The notes under the pieces were generated by a model, which was not told the DNA's origin, did no database searches, and was given only the letters and a program-made list of their open reading frames with translations. Source: Gemmatimonadaceae bacterium (GTDB taxonomy: Bacteria > Gemmatimonadota > Gemmatimonadetes > Gemmatimonadales > Gemmatimonadaceae). From it: a DNA stretch of 64,000 bases. Every line of letters starts with the position of its first letter. The first letter of the stretch is position 1. This document shows, piece by piece, positions 24,278 to 32,248 of the stretch. The position numbers and the translations under genes were made by a program. The DNA lies in NCBI GenBank assembly GCA_035533755.1, contig DATLTC010000054.1, forward strand, positions 29,874 through 93,873, read 5' to 3'.

Positions 24278-26365
24278 ATGCGTTGTCGTCTTCTGTTCGC
24301 ACTCACGGCGTTCGGCGCGCTCGCCGCGCTGCCCGTCCCGTCCGCGGCGCAGGGCGCCGCGAAGTACCCGGCGCGTGCCATCCAGCACGACGTGCCGATG
24401 ACCGACATGATCCAGCGCGCCTTCGCCGCAGGCACCCGCGACTCGACGGGCCGCCCCGGCCCCAACTACTGGCAGCTGTGGACCGACTACGCGATCACCG
24501 CGCGATTCGATCCGTCCACCGGCCTGCTCACCGGCCACGAGCACGTGGTGGTGCAGAACAACGGCCCCAACGAGATGCGCGAGATCGTGCTGCGCCTGGA
24601 CCAGAATCTGTTCGCGGCCAACGTGCCGCGCGCCGAGGTGGTCACCGACATCACCGACGGCATGCAGGTGACCGGGCTCAGCGTGGACGGCCGGAGCGTA
24701 GCGTTGAATCCCGGCGCGGCGCCCCGCCGGTTCGGCCGCGGCGGCCGCGGCGCGGCGCCGCCCCCGGTGACGCTCAGCGCGTTCGACATGTCGCAGACCT
24801 CGGCCACGATCACGCTGCCCGACCCCGTGCCGGCGCACGGCAGCGTGACGCTCGACGCCGACTGGCACTTCACCGTGCCCAAGGTGGCGGCGCCCACCCG
24901 CGGCATCCGCATGGGCGCGTGGGGCGATTCCCTGTACCAGGTGGGCCAGTGGTATCCGCGGGTGGCCGTGTTCGACGATCTCCGCCAGGGCGGCTGGGAC
25001 ACCGAGCCGTACCTCGGGCCATCAGAATTTTATAATAATTTCGGTCACTTCGACGTGCGGCTCGACCTCCCGGCGGGATGGGTGGTGGGCGCCACGGGCA
25101 TCCTGCAGAATCCCCAGGACGTGCTGACCGCGGCCGAGCGCGAACGGCTGGCGGCGGCGCTCGGATCCGACTCGACCACGCGCATCGTCGGGCCCGGCGA
25201 CTTCGGACCCGGCAAGGCGACCGCGGCCGGCGACCGGCTGACCTGGCACTTCGTGGCCGACACCGCGGGCGACGTGGCCTGGGCCACGTCGGATCAGTTC
25301 GTGTGGGACGCCACGCGCGCCGTCATTCCGGGCAAGGCGGCGCCGGTGCCGATCAACGTCATGTACCTGCCCGGCCACGCCACACAGTACGCCGACGCCG
25401 GCCCCACCGTGCGCCACGCGCTGCAGTTCTACTCCAGGCTGTGGCTGCCGTATGCGTTCCCCACGATCACGATGGTGGACGGGCCGGAGCTGGGCATGGA
25501 ATATCCGATGTTCATCATGTCGAGCGTCGGAGCGTCGGACCACGAAACCGGGCATGAATGGTGGCCGATGACGCTGGGCACCAACGAGACCTGGTATCCG
25601 TTCATGGACGAGGGATTCAACCAGTACATGAACATCCTCTCGGCGGCCGATCGCGCCGGCAAGGTGCCCGACCTCGACGGACGCGGCCAGAGCTACGGCC
25701 GCACGAGCGGCAACGAGCGTGAAGGGCCGATGATGTGGGACGCCAACTACGGCGGCCCGATGTACCAGTTCCAGGCCTACAGCAAGGCGCCGATGATGCT
25801 GTCGATGCTGGGCGGCGTCGTGGGCGACAGCGCGGTCTGGCGCGCGATGAGCGAGTACGCGCACGCCTGGCGGTTCAAGCACCCGTCGCCGTGGGATTAC
25901 ATGTTCTTCATGAACAACGCCCTGCACCGGAACCTGAATTGGTTCTGGTACTACTGGCTATTCACCACCGACGGCGTGGACGGCTCCATCCAGAACGTCA
26001 CGCACGCCGGCGCGCGCACGATCGTCACCGTGCACCAGGCGGGCGAGATGCCATCGCCGGTGGTGCTCGCCGTGCACTTCGCGTCCAAGGGAGCGGCCAT
26101 TCGCCACATGGCCAACGCGACGATGGTGGACGACTCCACCGCGCTCGTCACCTATCCGGTGGACGTGTGGTTCAGCGGCAGCCGGACGTTCAGGGCGACG
26201 CTCGACTTCGGGGCGCGGAAGATCGACCGCATCGTGCTCGATCCCCACTGCCGGTTCCCCGATAAGAACGTGGAAGACAACACGTGGCCGCGGCAGCCGC
26301 AGGCCGCGGAGGCAGCGGGCGCGGAAGCGCCCGGCCGCTTCGGGCCACCGGTGTGCAAGGGGTGA
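24278..26365 (+). CDS. Secreted M1-family (gluzincin) metallopeptidase, copy A
   Basis: 695 residues with a Sec signal (MRCRLLFALTAFGALAAL...AAQG). N-terminal beta domain begins RPGPNYWQLWTDYAITARFDP. The catalytic site is HETGHEWWPMTLGTNETWYPFMDEGF: zinc ligands H422, H426 and E445, catalytic E423, exact HExxH-X18-E spacing. The substrate motif is LGMEYPMF where classic aminopeptidases have GAMEN. A GRGGRG tract lies at about 150-160 and a run of AT-ending codons at 25019-25042. An in-frame ATG at 24254 would add eight residues. A related gene lies at 32249-34294; both share PGPNYW near the mature N-terminus. Probable role: peptide degradation outside the inner membrane. Confidence 0.92.
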   Translation: MRCRLLFALTAFGALAALPVPSAAQGAAKYPARAIQHDVPMTDMIQRAFAAGTRDSTGRPGPNYWQLWTDYAITARFDPSTGLLTGHEHVVVQNNGPNEMREIVLRLDQNLFAANVPRAEVVTDITDGMQVTGLSVDGRSVALNPGAAPRRFGRGGRGAAPPPVTLSAFDMSQTSATITLPDPVPAHGSVTLDADWHFTVPKVAAPTRGIRMGAWGDSLYQVGQWYPRVAVFDDLRQGGWDTEPYLGPSEFYNNFGHFDVRLDLPAGWVVGATGILQNPQDVLTAAERERLAAALGSDSTTRIVGPGDFGPGKATAAGDRLTWHFVADTAGDVAWATSDQFVWDATRAVIPGKAAPVPINVMYLPGHATQYADAGPTVRHALQFYSRLWLPYAFPTITMVDGPELGMEYPMFIMSSVGASDHETGHEWWPMTLGTNETWYPFMDEGFNQYMNILSAADRAGKVPDLDGRGQSYGRTSGNEREGPMMWDANYGGPMYQFQAYSKAPMMLSMLGGVVGDSAVWRAMSEYAHAWRFKHPSPWDYMFFMNNALHRNLNWFWYYWLFTTDGVDGSIQNVTHAGARTIVTVHQAGEMPSPVVLAVHFASKGAAIRHMANATMVDDSTALVTYPVDVWFSGSRTFRATLDFGARKIDRIVLDPHCRFPDKNVEDNTWPRQPQAAEAAGAEAPGRFGPPVCKG

Positions 26366-26397
26366 CCGCGGCATAGACAACGGACAATCCTCCATAG

Positions 26398-26434
26398 ACA
26401 ATGCCCGCCGGCGCAGTGCGCCGGCGGGCATTGT
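26398..26434. terminator. Bidirectional hairpin between convergent genes
   Basis: A perfect 17-bp stem: bases 26398-26414 (ACAATGCCCGCC...) pair with 26418-26434 (...GGCGGGCATTGT) around the 3-nt loop AGT. It lies 33 bp after the M1 peptidase stop and 22 bp after the cytochrome gene's stop on the other strand. The AT-rich stem base (ACAAT/ATTGT) gives a short A/T flank on both sides. Very strong as a fold; termination is the natural reading. Confidence 0.82.
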
Positions 26435-26455
26435 ACCACCAATGGTGTTACGCGG

Positions 26456-26986
26456 TCACTTGCCCTGGTGGCTGATCGCGTAGACGTACGCCGACACCGA
26501 CTTGATCTGCTCGGGGGTGAGCTGCGCGCCCCCCATCGGCATCATGGGCGCCACATACGGCGCCGTCGGCTTGGGCATGCCTTCGGTCACGCGCTTCTGG
26601 ATGAACGCGTAGCTGCCGTCGCCGGTGAGCCACACCGTGTCGGCCAGCGACGGCGCCAGGACCGTTCCCTTGGCATCCACGCCGTGGCAGGTGGCGCACA
26701 GCCCGCCAGCCTTCTGCCCGTGAAAGATGCTGTCGCCTTCGGCGACCATCGCCGCCGTGGCGCCCGCCGGCGGCGCGCCCGCCGTGGGCGCAGTGGGAGC
26801 AGCAGCAGGGGCAGCTGCCGGCGCCGCCGCCGCCGCAGCCGCAGCCGCAGCCGCCGCGGAATCCGCCGTTTTCGAGGCGGCCTTCTCGCCGCCGCCACAC
26901 GCCATCAGCAAGAAGGCCGACGCCACGACCGTCGTCCCCGCCACGCGCCCTGCAGCGCCGACCAACACTCGACCAGAAATATGCAT
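26456..26986 (-). CDS. Mono-heme c-type cytochrome lipoprotein
   Basis: 176 residues. The lipobox AFLLMAC-GGG gives a lipid-anchored, exported protein. An Ala/Pro-rich linker of about 40 residues (12 consecutive alanines in part) separates the anchor from a class I cytochrome c domain: heme site CATCH (C97, C100, H101) and probable axial methionine near MMPMGG in the C-terminal half. The last helix LTPEQIKSVSAYVYAISHQ is typical of electron-carrier cytochromes. GGGAGGA precedes the ATG at 26986. Its partner oxidoreductase is not in the window. Probable role: periplasmic electron transfer to a terminal oxidase or from a dehydrogenase. Confidence 0.9.
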   Translation of the reverse strand: MHISGRVLVGAAGRVAGTTVVASAFLLMACGGGEKAASKTADSAAAAAAAAAAAAPAAAPAAAPTAPTAGAPPAGATAAMVAEGDSIFHGQKAGGLCATCHGVDAKGTVLAPSLADTVWLTGDGSYAFIQKRVTEGMPKPTAPYVAPMMPMGGAQLTPEQIKSVSAYVYAISHQGK

Positions 26987-27101
26987 CCCATCCTCCCGGA
27001 TCTCGAACTGTTTAGAGTAGTAGACGCCTGCGGGAAGGGGCGAGAGCAGAGTCGTCGCCGGCTCAGCCCCTCGGTCCGACTCCCGTAGAGGCCACGATAT
27101 G

Positions 27102-27129
27102 ATGCTACACCGATTCGCGGCGCTGTAAA
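27102..27129 (-). promoter_or_regulatory. Candidate promoter for the cytochrome c gene
   Basis: On the minus strand TTTACA (27129-27124) and TAGCAT (27107-27102) are separated by 16 bp, in the 220-bp divergent region before the cytochrome gene. The predicted leader is about 110 bases. No regulator site is obvious. By-eye prediction. Confidence 0.3.
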
Positions 27130-27206
27130 GCCGCCCAACGCCCAACGCCCGGCGCCGCCCTGCGCCGCCGCTTGCGGCGTTCCGTGCCCCGCCCACAGCT
27201 TGAGGC

Positions 27207-28046
27207 ATGCACCGTCGCCGCTTCCTCCAATCACTCGGCGCCTCGCTGGCAGGCGCGGCCCTGGCGCCCCGCCTGCCCCTTGGGCAGCGGCGCCTGCGTC
27301 GCGTGGGGCTCGAGCTGTATTCCGTGCGCGGCGCGATGAAGCGCGATCCCGAGGGCACCCTGGCCGCGGTGCGCGCCATCGGCTACGACGATGTGGAGTT
27401 GCTCTGGTCGTTCGACAATTTTGGCCGCACGCCGCAGCAGGTCAAGGCAACGCTCGACCGGCTGGGGCTGCGCGCGCCGTCGGCCCACATCGCGCCCGAA
27501 CTGCTGGCCGGCGACTGGGAGACCAGCCTCGAAACGGCGCGGTATCTGGGGCACGAGTTTCTCATCGTGCCCAGCCTGCCCGACGCCACCAACCACTCGC
27601 TCGACGCCTGGCAGGAGTGGGCCGACCGGTTCAACGTCGCCGGCGCGGCGGCGCGCAAGGCCGGCGTGTGGCTGGCGTTCCACAACGAGCCGGAGCACAT
27701 GCGCCCCATCGACGGGCAGGTGCCATACGACCTGTTCGTCGCGCGCACCGATCCCAAGGCGGTCTGCCTACAGTTGGACTTCGGCAACATGGCGGTGGGC
27801 GGCGGCGATCCGATGGCATACCTCATGCGGTATCGCGACCGCTACCGGACCTTCCACGTGAAGGACGTGGTGCGCGACCGCACGCATGACACGGAACTCG
27901 GCACCGGCGTGCTGGACCTGCGGGCGCTGCTCGCGGCCATTCCCGACATCGACGCCAAGCCCTGCTACATCGAGCAGGAGAGTCCGGCCGACGAGATGGC
28001 CAGCGCCCGCGCGAACTACCGCTACCTGTCCAGGCTGGAGTTCTGA
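27207..28046 (+). CDS. Exported sugar-phosphate isomerase/epimerase-like TIM barrel
   Basis: 279 residues. N-terminal RRRFLQSLGASLAGAALAP is Tat-like. The barrel follows the xylose-isomerase-like (AP_endonuc_2) pattern: VGLELYSVRGAM, AIGYDDVELLW, HIAPELL, FLIVPSL, VWLAFHNEPEHM (metal His/Glu region), VCLQLDFGNMAVGG, RTFHVKDVVRD and CYIEQESP; the acidic and His residues at strand ends suit a divalent metal site. Relatives isomerise or epimerise sugars or cleave keto-sugar derivatives; substrate unknown. The gene is single on its strand and diverges from the cytochrome gene. Confidence 0.88.
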   Translation: MHRRRFLQSLGASLAGAALAPRLPLGQRRLRRVGLELYSVRGAMKRDPEGTLAAVRAIGYDDVELLWSFDNFGRTPQQVKATLDRLGLRAPSAHIAPELLAGDWETSLETARYLGHEFLIVPSLPDATNHSLDAWQEWADRFNVAGAAARKAGVWLAFHNEPEHMRPIDGQVPYDLFVARTDPKAVCLQLDFGNMAVGGGDPMAYLMRYRDRYRTFHVKDVVRDRTHDTELGTGVLDLRALLAAIPDIDAKPCYIEQESPADEMASARANYRYLSRLEF

Positions 28047-28053
28047 GGCGGCG

Positions 28054-29769
28054 TCACGAGCCCCCGCACCCCGGCATGCGGAACGCGCCGATCCGCGTCG
28101 AGTAGCGGTCGGCGTCAGGCTTGAAGTAATCGCCCACGTACCAGATGGTGCAGTCGTCGCTCGGATCCACCGCCGTCTGCGTGTAGTCTTCCCAGCGGAG
28201 CGTGGTGGTCTGCGCCGCCCGGCCCGTGGCCAGCACCGCCTCGCGCAGCGTGAGCAGCCCCTTGGGATCGCCCGCCAGGCGGCCGGCAAACCGCTGGCCC
28301 GCAAAGTCGGGCGTGCCGCCGAACGAATACCCGATGCCGATGTCGCCGCGGGCGTCGATGGCGGCGCTGCCCATCCAGCGATAGAAGCTGTCGGGCGCGT
28401 ACGTGCCCTGCTGGTACAGGCGGAGCGCGCGGCCGGCGCCCACCCGGAATTCATACCAGCGCACGCCGCCCCCGCCCTCCGACGTGTTCACCGAGTGCAC
28501 GGCGACGATCGATTCCTGATCGCCGATGCGGCGGTAGACCACGCGGGCCATGAGCTTGTCGCCCTGCGCGTCCAGCCGGCGGTCGGTGCCGGGCTGCGGC
28601 ACGCAGCTCGAGAGCTGGCCGTCGCACAGGTAGTGATACGGCGCCACGGGAATCTTCACCGGCCCGGCCACGCGCGTCCTGGACGGGTCGCGCCAATCCA
28701 CGTGATACGTCCAGGCATAGATCCCGTCGTCCTCCATGACGTGATCCAGCTGCGTGCCGCCGGCGGCGAGCATGATGTTGGGCGCTCCGGCCGGCGGGAG
28801 CTGCGTGCCCTCGAGGTCGGCGTTGTTCAGGAAATTCACGCCGTCGATCACCACGCACTGCTCCCCGGCGTCCTCGCCGGCCAGCATCTTCGCGCGGTCG
28901 GCCACGCACGCCTGCTTCTGGATCACGTGGTCGCCGGTGCTCGTGGGCACGTAGTAGCCGTCGGGCCACACGGCGGGACGCGGATAGTCCGGGAACAGCG
29001 GGCGGATGAACTCGTAGCGGAAGTACGGGCCGAACGGGCTCGCGCCGGTGCTCACGGCGTAGCACATCGCGTACGAACCTTTCTCGTCCGCCGGGGGACG
29101 GCCGCCGCGCCCACGCCCGCGCGCGGCGCCGGTGTCGGCACCGGGCGGCGGCGCCGGTGGCTGGTAGAGCGCCACGGCGGGGCCCGGCTGTCCCGGCACG
29201 CCTCGCACGCTCTCGCGCGCCGGTCCGCCCGACACCGGAGGCGGCTGGTCGTCGGCGCGCGGCGGGATGCGCGAGAAGATCGGCATCACGATCAGCCACC
29301 GGTTGGCCAGCTGATCGTACCGCGCCACGGCGTCCCCGTTGTTGCGCTCGGCGCACGCTCCGCCGAATCCGCGGAACACGTTGTTGGTCTCCACGGGTCC
29401 GTACAGCACCTTGCCCGTGGTGTCGAACATCCTGCCCTTCTTGGTATAGATCGCCATGCGCGAATTGACGATCTGCACGATGTAGTCGGCGCCAACCGCC
29501 AGGGAGTTGTCCGACGGATTGCGCAATCGCGCCGACCCCTGCGGGCCCTGGAACCCGGCGCCGAGTCCGTCGAAGCGGGCGAGTAGTTCCGGCGCCGGCC
29601 GAGTGCCCGGCGCGCGCTGCTCCACCGCCGCCGAGCCCGGGGGCACGGTGATGGCGACGGCGCTGGTGTCGGCGCGGCGCGGCGCGGCGGCGTGATGGCG
29701 CGCGGCAAGGAGCGCCACGAGGAGCAGCGCGGGCAGGAGGGCGATGGCGACGCGGATTCTGGCGGTCAT
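28054..29769 (-). CDS. Uncharacterised secreted protein, possible beta-propeller
   Basis: 571 residues with an N-terminal membrane/signal segment (ALLPALLLVALLAA). I do not recognise a named family. The sequence alternates short beta-rich blocks with Gly/Asp turns (DNSLAVGADYIVQIVNSRMAIY, LANRWLIVMPIF, GDIGIGYSFGGTPDFAGQRF, CTIWYVGDYF), as in six- or seven-bladed propellers with BNR-like turns. About eight cysteines (for example CDGQLSSC and PGCGG at the end) suggest disulfides outside the cytosol. A Pro-rich, RGRGRGGR-containing insert lies at about 190-225. It converges with the TIM-barrel gene (7 bp between stops) and diverges from pirin. Confidence 0.75.
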   Translation of the reverse strand: MTARIRVAIALLPALLLVALLAARHHAAAPRRADTSAVAITVPPGSAAVEQRAPGTRPAPELLARFDGLGAGFQGPQGSARLRNPSDNSLAVGADYIVQIVNSRMAIYTKKGRMFDTTGKVLYGPVETNNVFRGFGGACAERNNGDAVARYDQLANRWLIVMPIFSRIPPRADDQPPPVSGGPARESVRGVPGQPGPAVALYQPPAPPPGADTGAARGRGRGGRPPADEKGSYAMCYAVSTGASPFGPYFRYEFIRPLFPDYPRPAVWPDGYYVPTSTGDHVIQKQACVADRAKMLAGEDAGEQCVVIDGVNFLNNADLEGTQLPPAGAPNIMLAAGGTQLDHVMEDDGIYAWTYHVDWRDPSRTRVAGPVKIPVAPYHYLCDGQLSSCVPQPGTDRRLDAQGDKLMARVVYRRIGDQESIVAVHSVNTSEGGGGVRWYEFRVGAGRALRLYQQGTYAPDSFYRWMGSAAIDARGDIGIGYSFGGTPDFAGQRFAGRLAGDPKGLLTLREAVLATGRAAQTTTLRWEDYTQTAVDPSDDCTIWYVGDYFKPDADRYSTRIGAFRMPGCGGS

Positions 29770-29807
29770 GAGCGGCGACGGGATGAGAGCGGAGCGCGGC
29801 GGGAGGG

Positions 29808-29845
29808 CGCCCGGCCTATCATAGCGCCGGGAGACCGGCCGGGCG
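29808..29845. promoter_or_regulatory. Inverted repeat in the divergent region before pirin
   Basis: CGCCCGGCC (29808-29816) and GGCCGGGCG (29837-29845) are 9-bp inverted arms separated by 20 bases that contain the AT-containing TATCATAG. The spacing could fit an operator or a loop-out; the GC-rich background makes chance possible. Confidence 0.25.
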
Positions 29846-29927
29846 AGCTGGAACCGGGCCCCCTTGCCGGCATTTCTAGATTGCCTGGTGAGCCCCCGTT
29901 TCGGGGCGCGAGGATTCCGGAGGATCC

Positions 29928-30848
29928 ATGTCGATCAGACCCGTCAAGCGCATCGTCGAAGCCACGCCCACACTCGAAGGCGCGGGGGTGAAACTTCGTC
30001 GCGCCTTCGGATTCGGCAACACCGAGGAGTTCGACCCGTTCCTCCTGTTCGACGATTTCCGCAACGAGCGGCCCGAGGACTTCCTCAAGGGGTTTCCGTG
30101 GCATCCGCACCGCGGCATCGAGACCATCACCTACGTGCTCGCGGGCACCGTGAACCACGGCGACAGCCTGGGCAACACGGGCGCGATGGGCGCCGGCGAC
30201 GTGCAGTGGATGACGGCGGGGAGCGGCATCCTGCACCAGGAGATGCCCAAGGGCGACGCCAATGGCCGCATGCACGGGTTCCAGCTCTGGGCCAACCTGC
30301 CGGCGTCACAGAAGATGACCGACCCGCGGTATCAGGACATCCTGTCGGCCGACATTCCCGAGGTGATCGACGACGACGGCACGCGCGTGCGCGTGGTGTG
30401 CGGCGACTTCTGGGGCAAGACGGGCCCGGTGGACGGGGTGGCGGCGGAGCCGAGCTATCTGGACGTGTACGTGCCGGCCGGCGTGCGGAAGACGCTGCCC
30501 GTGGACACGTACCGGCACGCCTTCGCGTACGTGTTCGAGGGGAGCGGGACGTTCCGCGGCGCGTCCGATCCGTTCGGCGCGCTCACCGAGCGCGTGGGCG
30601 ACAACGGGGCGACCGTCGCCGAGGAGACCGTGCGCGACACCGCGGGCAACCGGTCGCTCGTGGTGTTCGACAGCGGCGACGAGGTGACGGTGCAGGCCGG
30701 GGACGAGGGGATCCGGTTCCTGCTCGTCTCGGGCCGGCCGATCGCGGAGCCGGTGGCGTGGTACGGGCCGATCGTGATGAACACGCAGCAGGAGTTGCGG
30801 CAGGCCATGCAGGAGCTGCAGCAGGGGACGTTCATCAAGCACCGGTAG
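29928..30848 (+). CDS. Pirin-family bicupin protein
   Basis: 306 residues. The N-terminal cupin carries HPHRGIETITYVLAG and SGILHQEMP, supplying the three His and one Glu that bind iron in pirins; DPFLLFDDF and the QLWANLP strand are also diagnostic. The second cupin (YRHAFAYVFEGSGTF) lacks these ligands, as usual. GGAGG sits well before the ATG. Bacterial pirins have been described as quercetinases or as redox-sensitive regulators, and neither can be chosen here. It converges with the MFS gene with 24 bp between stops. Confidence 0.95.
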   Translation: MSIRPVKRIVEATPTLEGAGVKLRRAFGFGNTEEFDPFLLFDDFRNERPEDFLKGFPWHPHRGIETITYVLAGTVNHGDSLGNTGAMGAGDVQWMTAGSGILHQEMPKGDANGRMHGFQLWANLPASQKMTDPRYQDILSADIPEVIDDDGTRVRVVCGDFWGKTGPVDGVAAEPSYLDVYVPAGVRKTLPVDTYRHAFAYVFEGSGTFRGASDPFGALTERVGDNGATVAEETVRDTAGNRSLVVFDSGDEVTVQAGDEGIRFLLVSGRPIAEPVAWYGPIVMNTQQELRQAMQELQQGTFIKHR

Positions 30849-30872
30849 GGGCAACCCGGAGTTGCCGGCGCG

Positions 30873-32123
30873 CTACACGCCCGGCAACTCCGTGCCGCGC
30901 ACCTTGCCCGCCAGCCCCGCGAACACCACGAGCGCCGCCACGCCCAGCAAAGCTTCCGTATAGAGCATCCCGTTGGTGTGCCACGCGTCGTGCGCCCATC
31001 CGTCGATCCGCAACACGCCGAGCGTGAACAGCGTGTTGAGCGCGAAGAACAGGTTGAGCTTCGTCGCCGCCGCGGTGTGCCCCACGATCGCCAGCGCCAG
31101 ACCGGTGAACGACGCCGCCACCATGCCGAGGGTGAACGAATAGAACAACGTCGACGCGGCGTACCCCGCCGCGTCCCGCGGCGACCAGGCCATCACCACG
31201 CACGCCACGAGGCCCAGAAAGCACGACGACGCGTACGCCCACGGCTTGCTGATCCGATCGGCGAGCCGGCCGCCCAGGAAGCACCCGGCCACGACGGCGA
31301 TGCCCCCGCCCACCCCGAGCACGAGCGACACCATGTCGGCCGGCGCGTGCCACTCGGGACCGAGCGAGCCGAACAGATCCTTGGCCGCGCCCGTGCCGAT
31401 GGGCAGGATGGCGAGGATCAGCCCGATCCGCCCGATGCGGGAACGCACGATGCCCGCCAACTCGCGCCATGCGTCGGCCACCCGCGCCCCGACCGACGCG
31501 CCATGCAGCGCGCGCGGCGGCTCGTCGAGCAGCAGCAGCGGCAGCGCGCACAGCGCGAGCACGACCGCCAGCGCCGCCCCCGCCATCCACGGCTCGGGCG
31601 CGTGCCGCATGAACCAGAGGCTCAATCCGCCGCCCGCCGTCTGGCCGAACTGATTGCCCGACTGGAACCACCCCGCCGCTCGGCCCCGCGCCGCGAGCGG
31701 CGTGTTGTGTACCATCAGCCCTTCGGTGGCGAAGGCCACGAACGTCGCGGCCACGCTCGACATCAGCACGAGCACCGACAGCAACGGCATCGTGGCCTGC
31801 GACAGCGGCACGAGCGTGATGGCGATGAACCCCGCCGACACCGTCGCGATCGCGATCAGGTACCAGCGCTTTCGCGACAGGGTGTAGTCGCCGATCGGCG
31901 CCCACACGAACTTCCACCCCGAGGCGAGCAGCGTCATGCCGATCACGCCGGCGATGGCCGACACCGAGATCCCGGCCCGCGCCGCGAGATACCCCAACGC
32001 GATCGACGGAAACCCGAACGACAGCCCGAACGGGAAGTAGAGCACCGCCCACACCCACGGGTGGCGGGCCGCGGGGGGCGTCGCGGAACGAGCGTCGGGG
32101 ACGGCGGACCGGGCGGGCGGCAT
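30873..32123 (-). CDS. MFS transporter (AmpG/PAT-like)
   Basis: 416 residues from ATG 32123, with twelve predicted hydrophobic segments. FPFGLSFGFPSIALGYLAARAGISVSAIAGV at the start, GWKFVWAPIGDYTLSRKRWYLI in the TM2-TM3 region, FVAFATEGLMVHNTPLAARGRAAGWFQSGNQFGQTAGGG, and GGRLADRISKPWAY in the second half resemble the AmpG/acetyl-CoA-transporter branch of the superfamily. AmpG imports muropeptides; the substrate here is unproven. A longer in-frame start (32231) would add 36 poorly hydrophobic residues and crowd the divergent M1 gene. Confidence 0.88.
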   Translation of the reverse strand: MPPARSAVPDARSATPPAARHPWVWAVLYFPFGLSFGFPSIALGYLAARAGISVSAIAGVIGMTLLASGWKFVWAPIGDYTLSRKRWYLIAIATVSAGFIAITLVPLSQATMPLLSVLVLMSSVAATFVAFATEGLMVHNTPLAARGRAAGWFQSGNQFGQTAGGGLSLWFMRHAPEPWMAGAALAVVLALCALPLLLLDEPPRALHGASVGARVADAWRELAGIVRSRIGRIGLILAILPIGTGAAKDLFGSLGPEWHAPADMVSLVLGVGGGIAVVAGCFLGGRLADRISKPWAYASSCFLGLVACVVMAWSPRDAAGYAASTLFYSFTLGMVAASFTGLALAIVGHTAAATKLNLFFALNTLFTLGVLRIDGWAHDAWHTNGMLYTEALLGVAALVVFAGLAGKVRGTELPGV

Positions 32124-32248
32124 GAACGGCCAACATACGGAACGCGCTGCGCCGGCGCGAATGGCGCGCCGCCACGCCGGCGTGGACGCCCGGCGCCGCG
32201 GCGCTGTACCTTGGTGCATCGCGTTCGCCATGCCTTCCTGAGGTCCCC

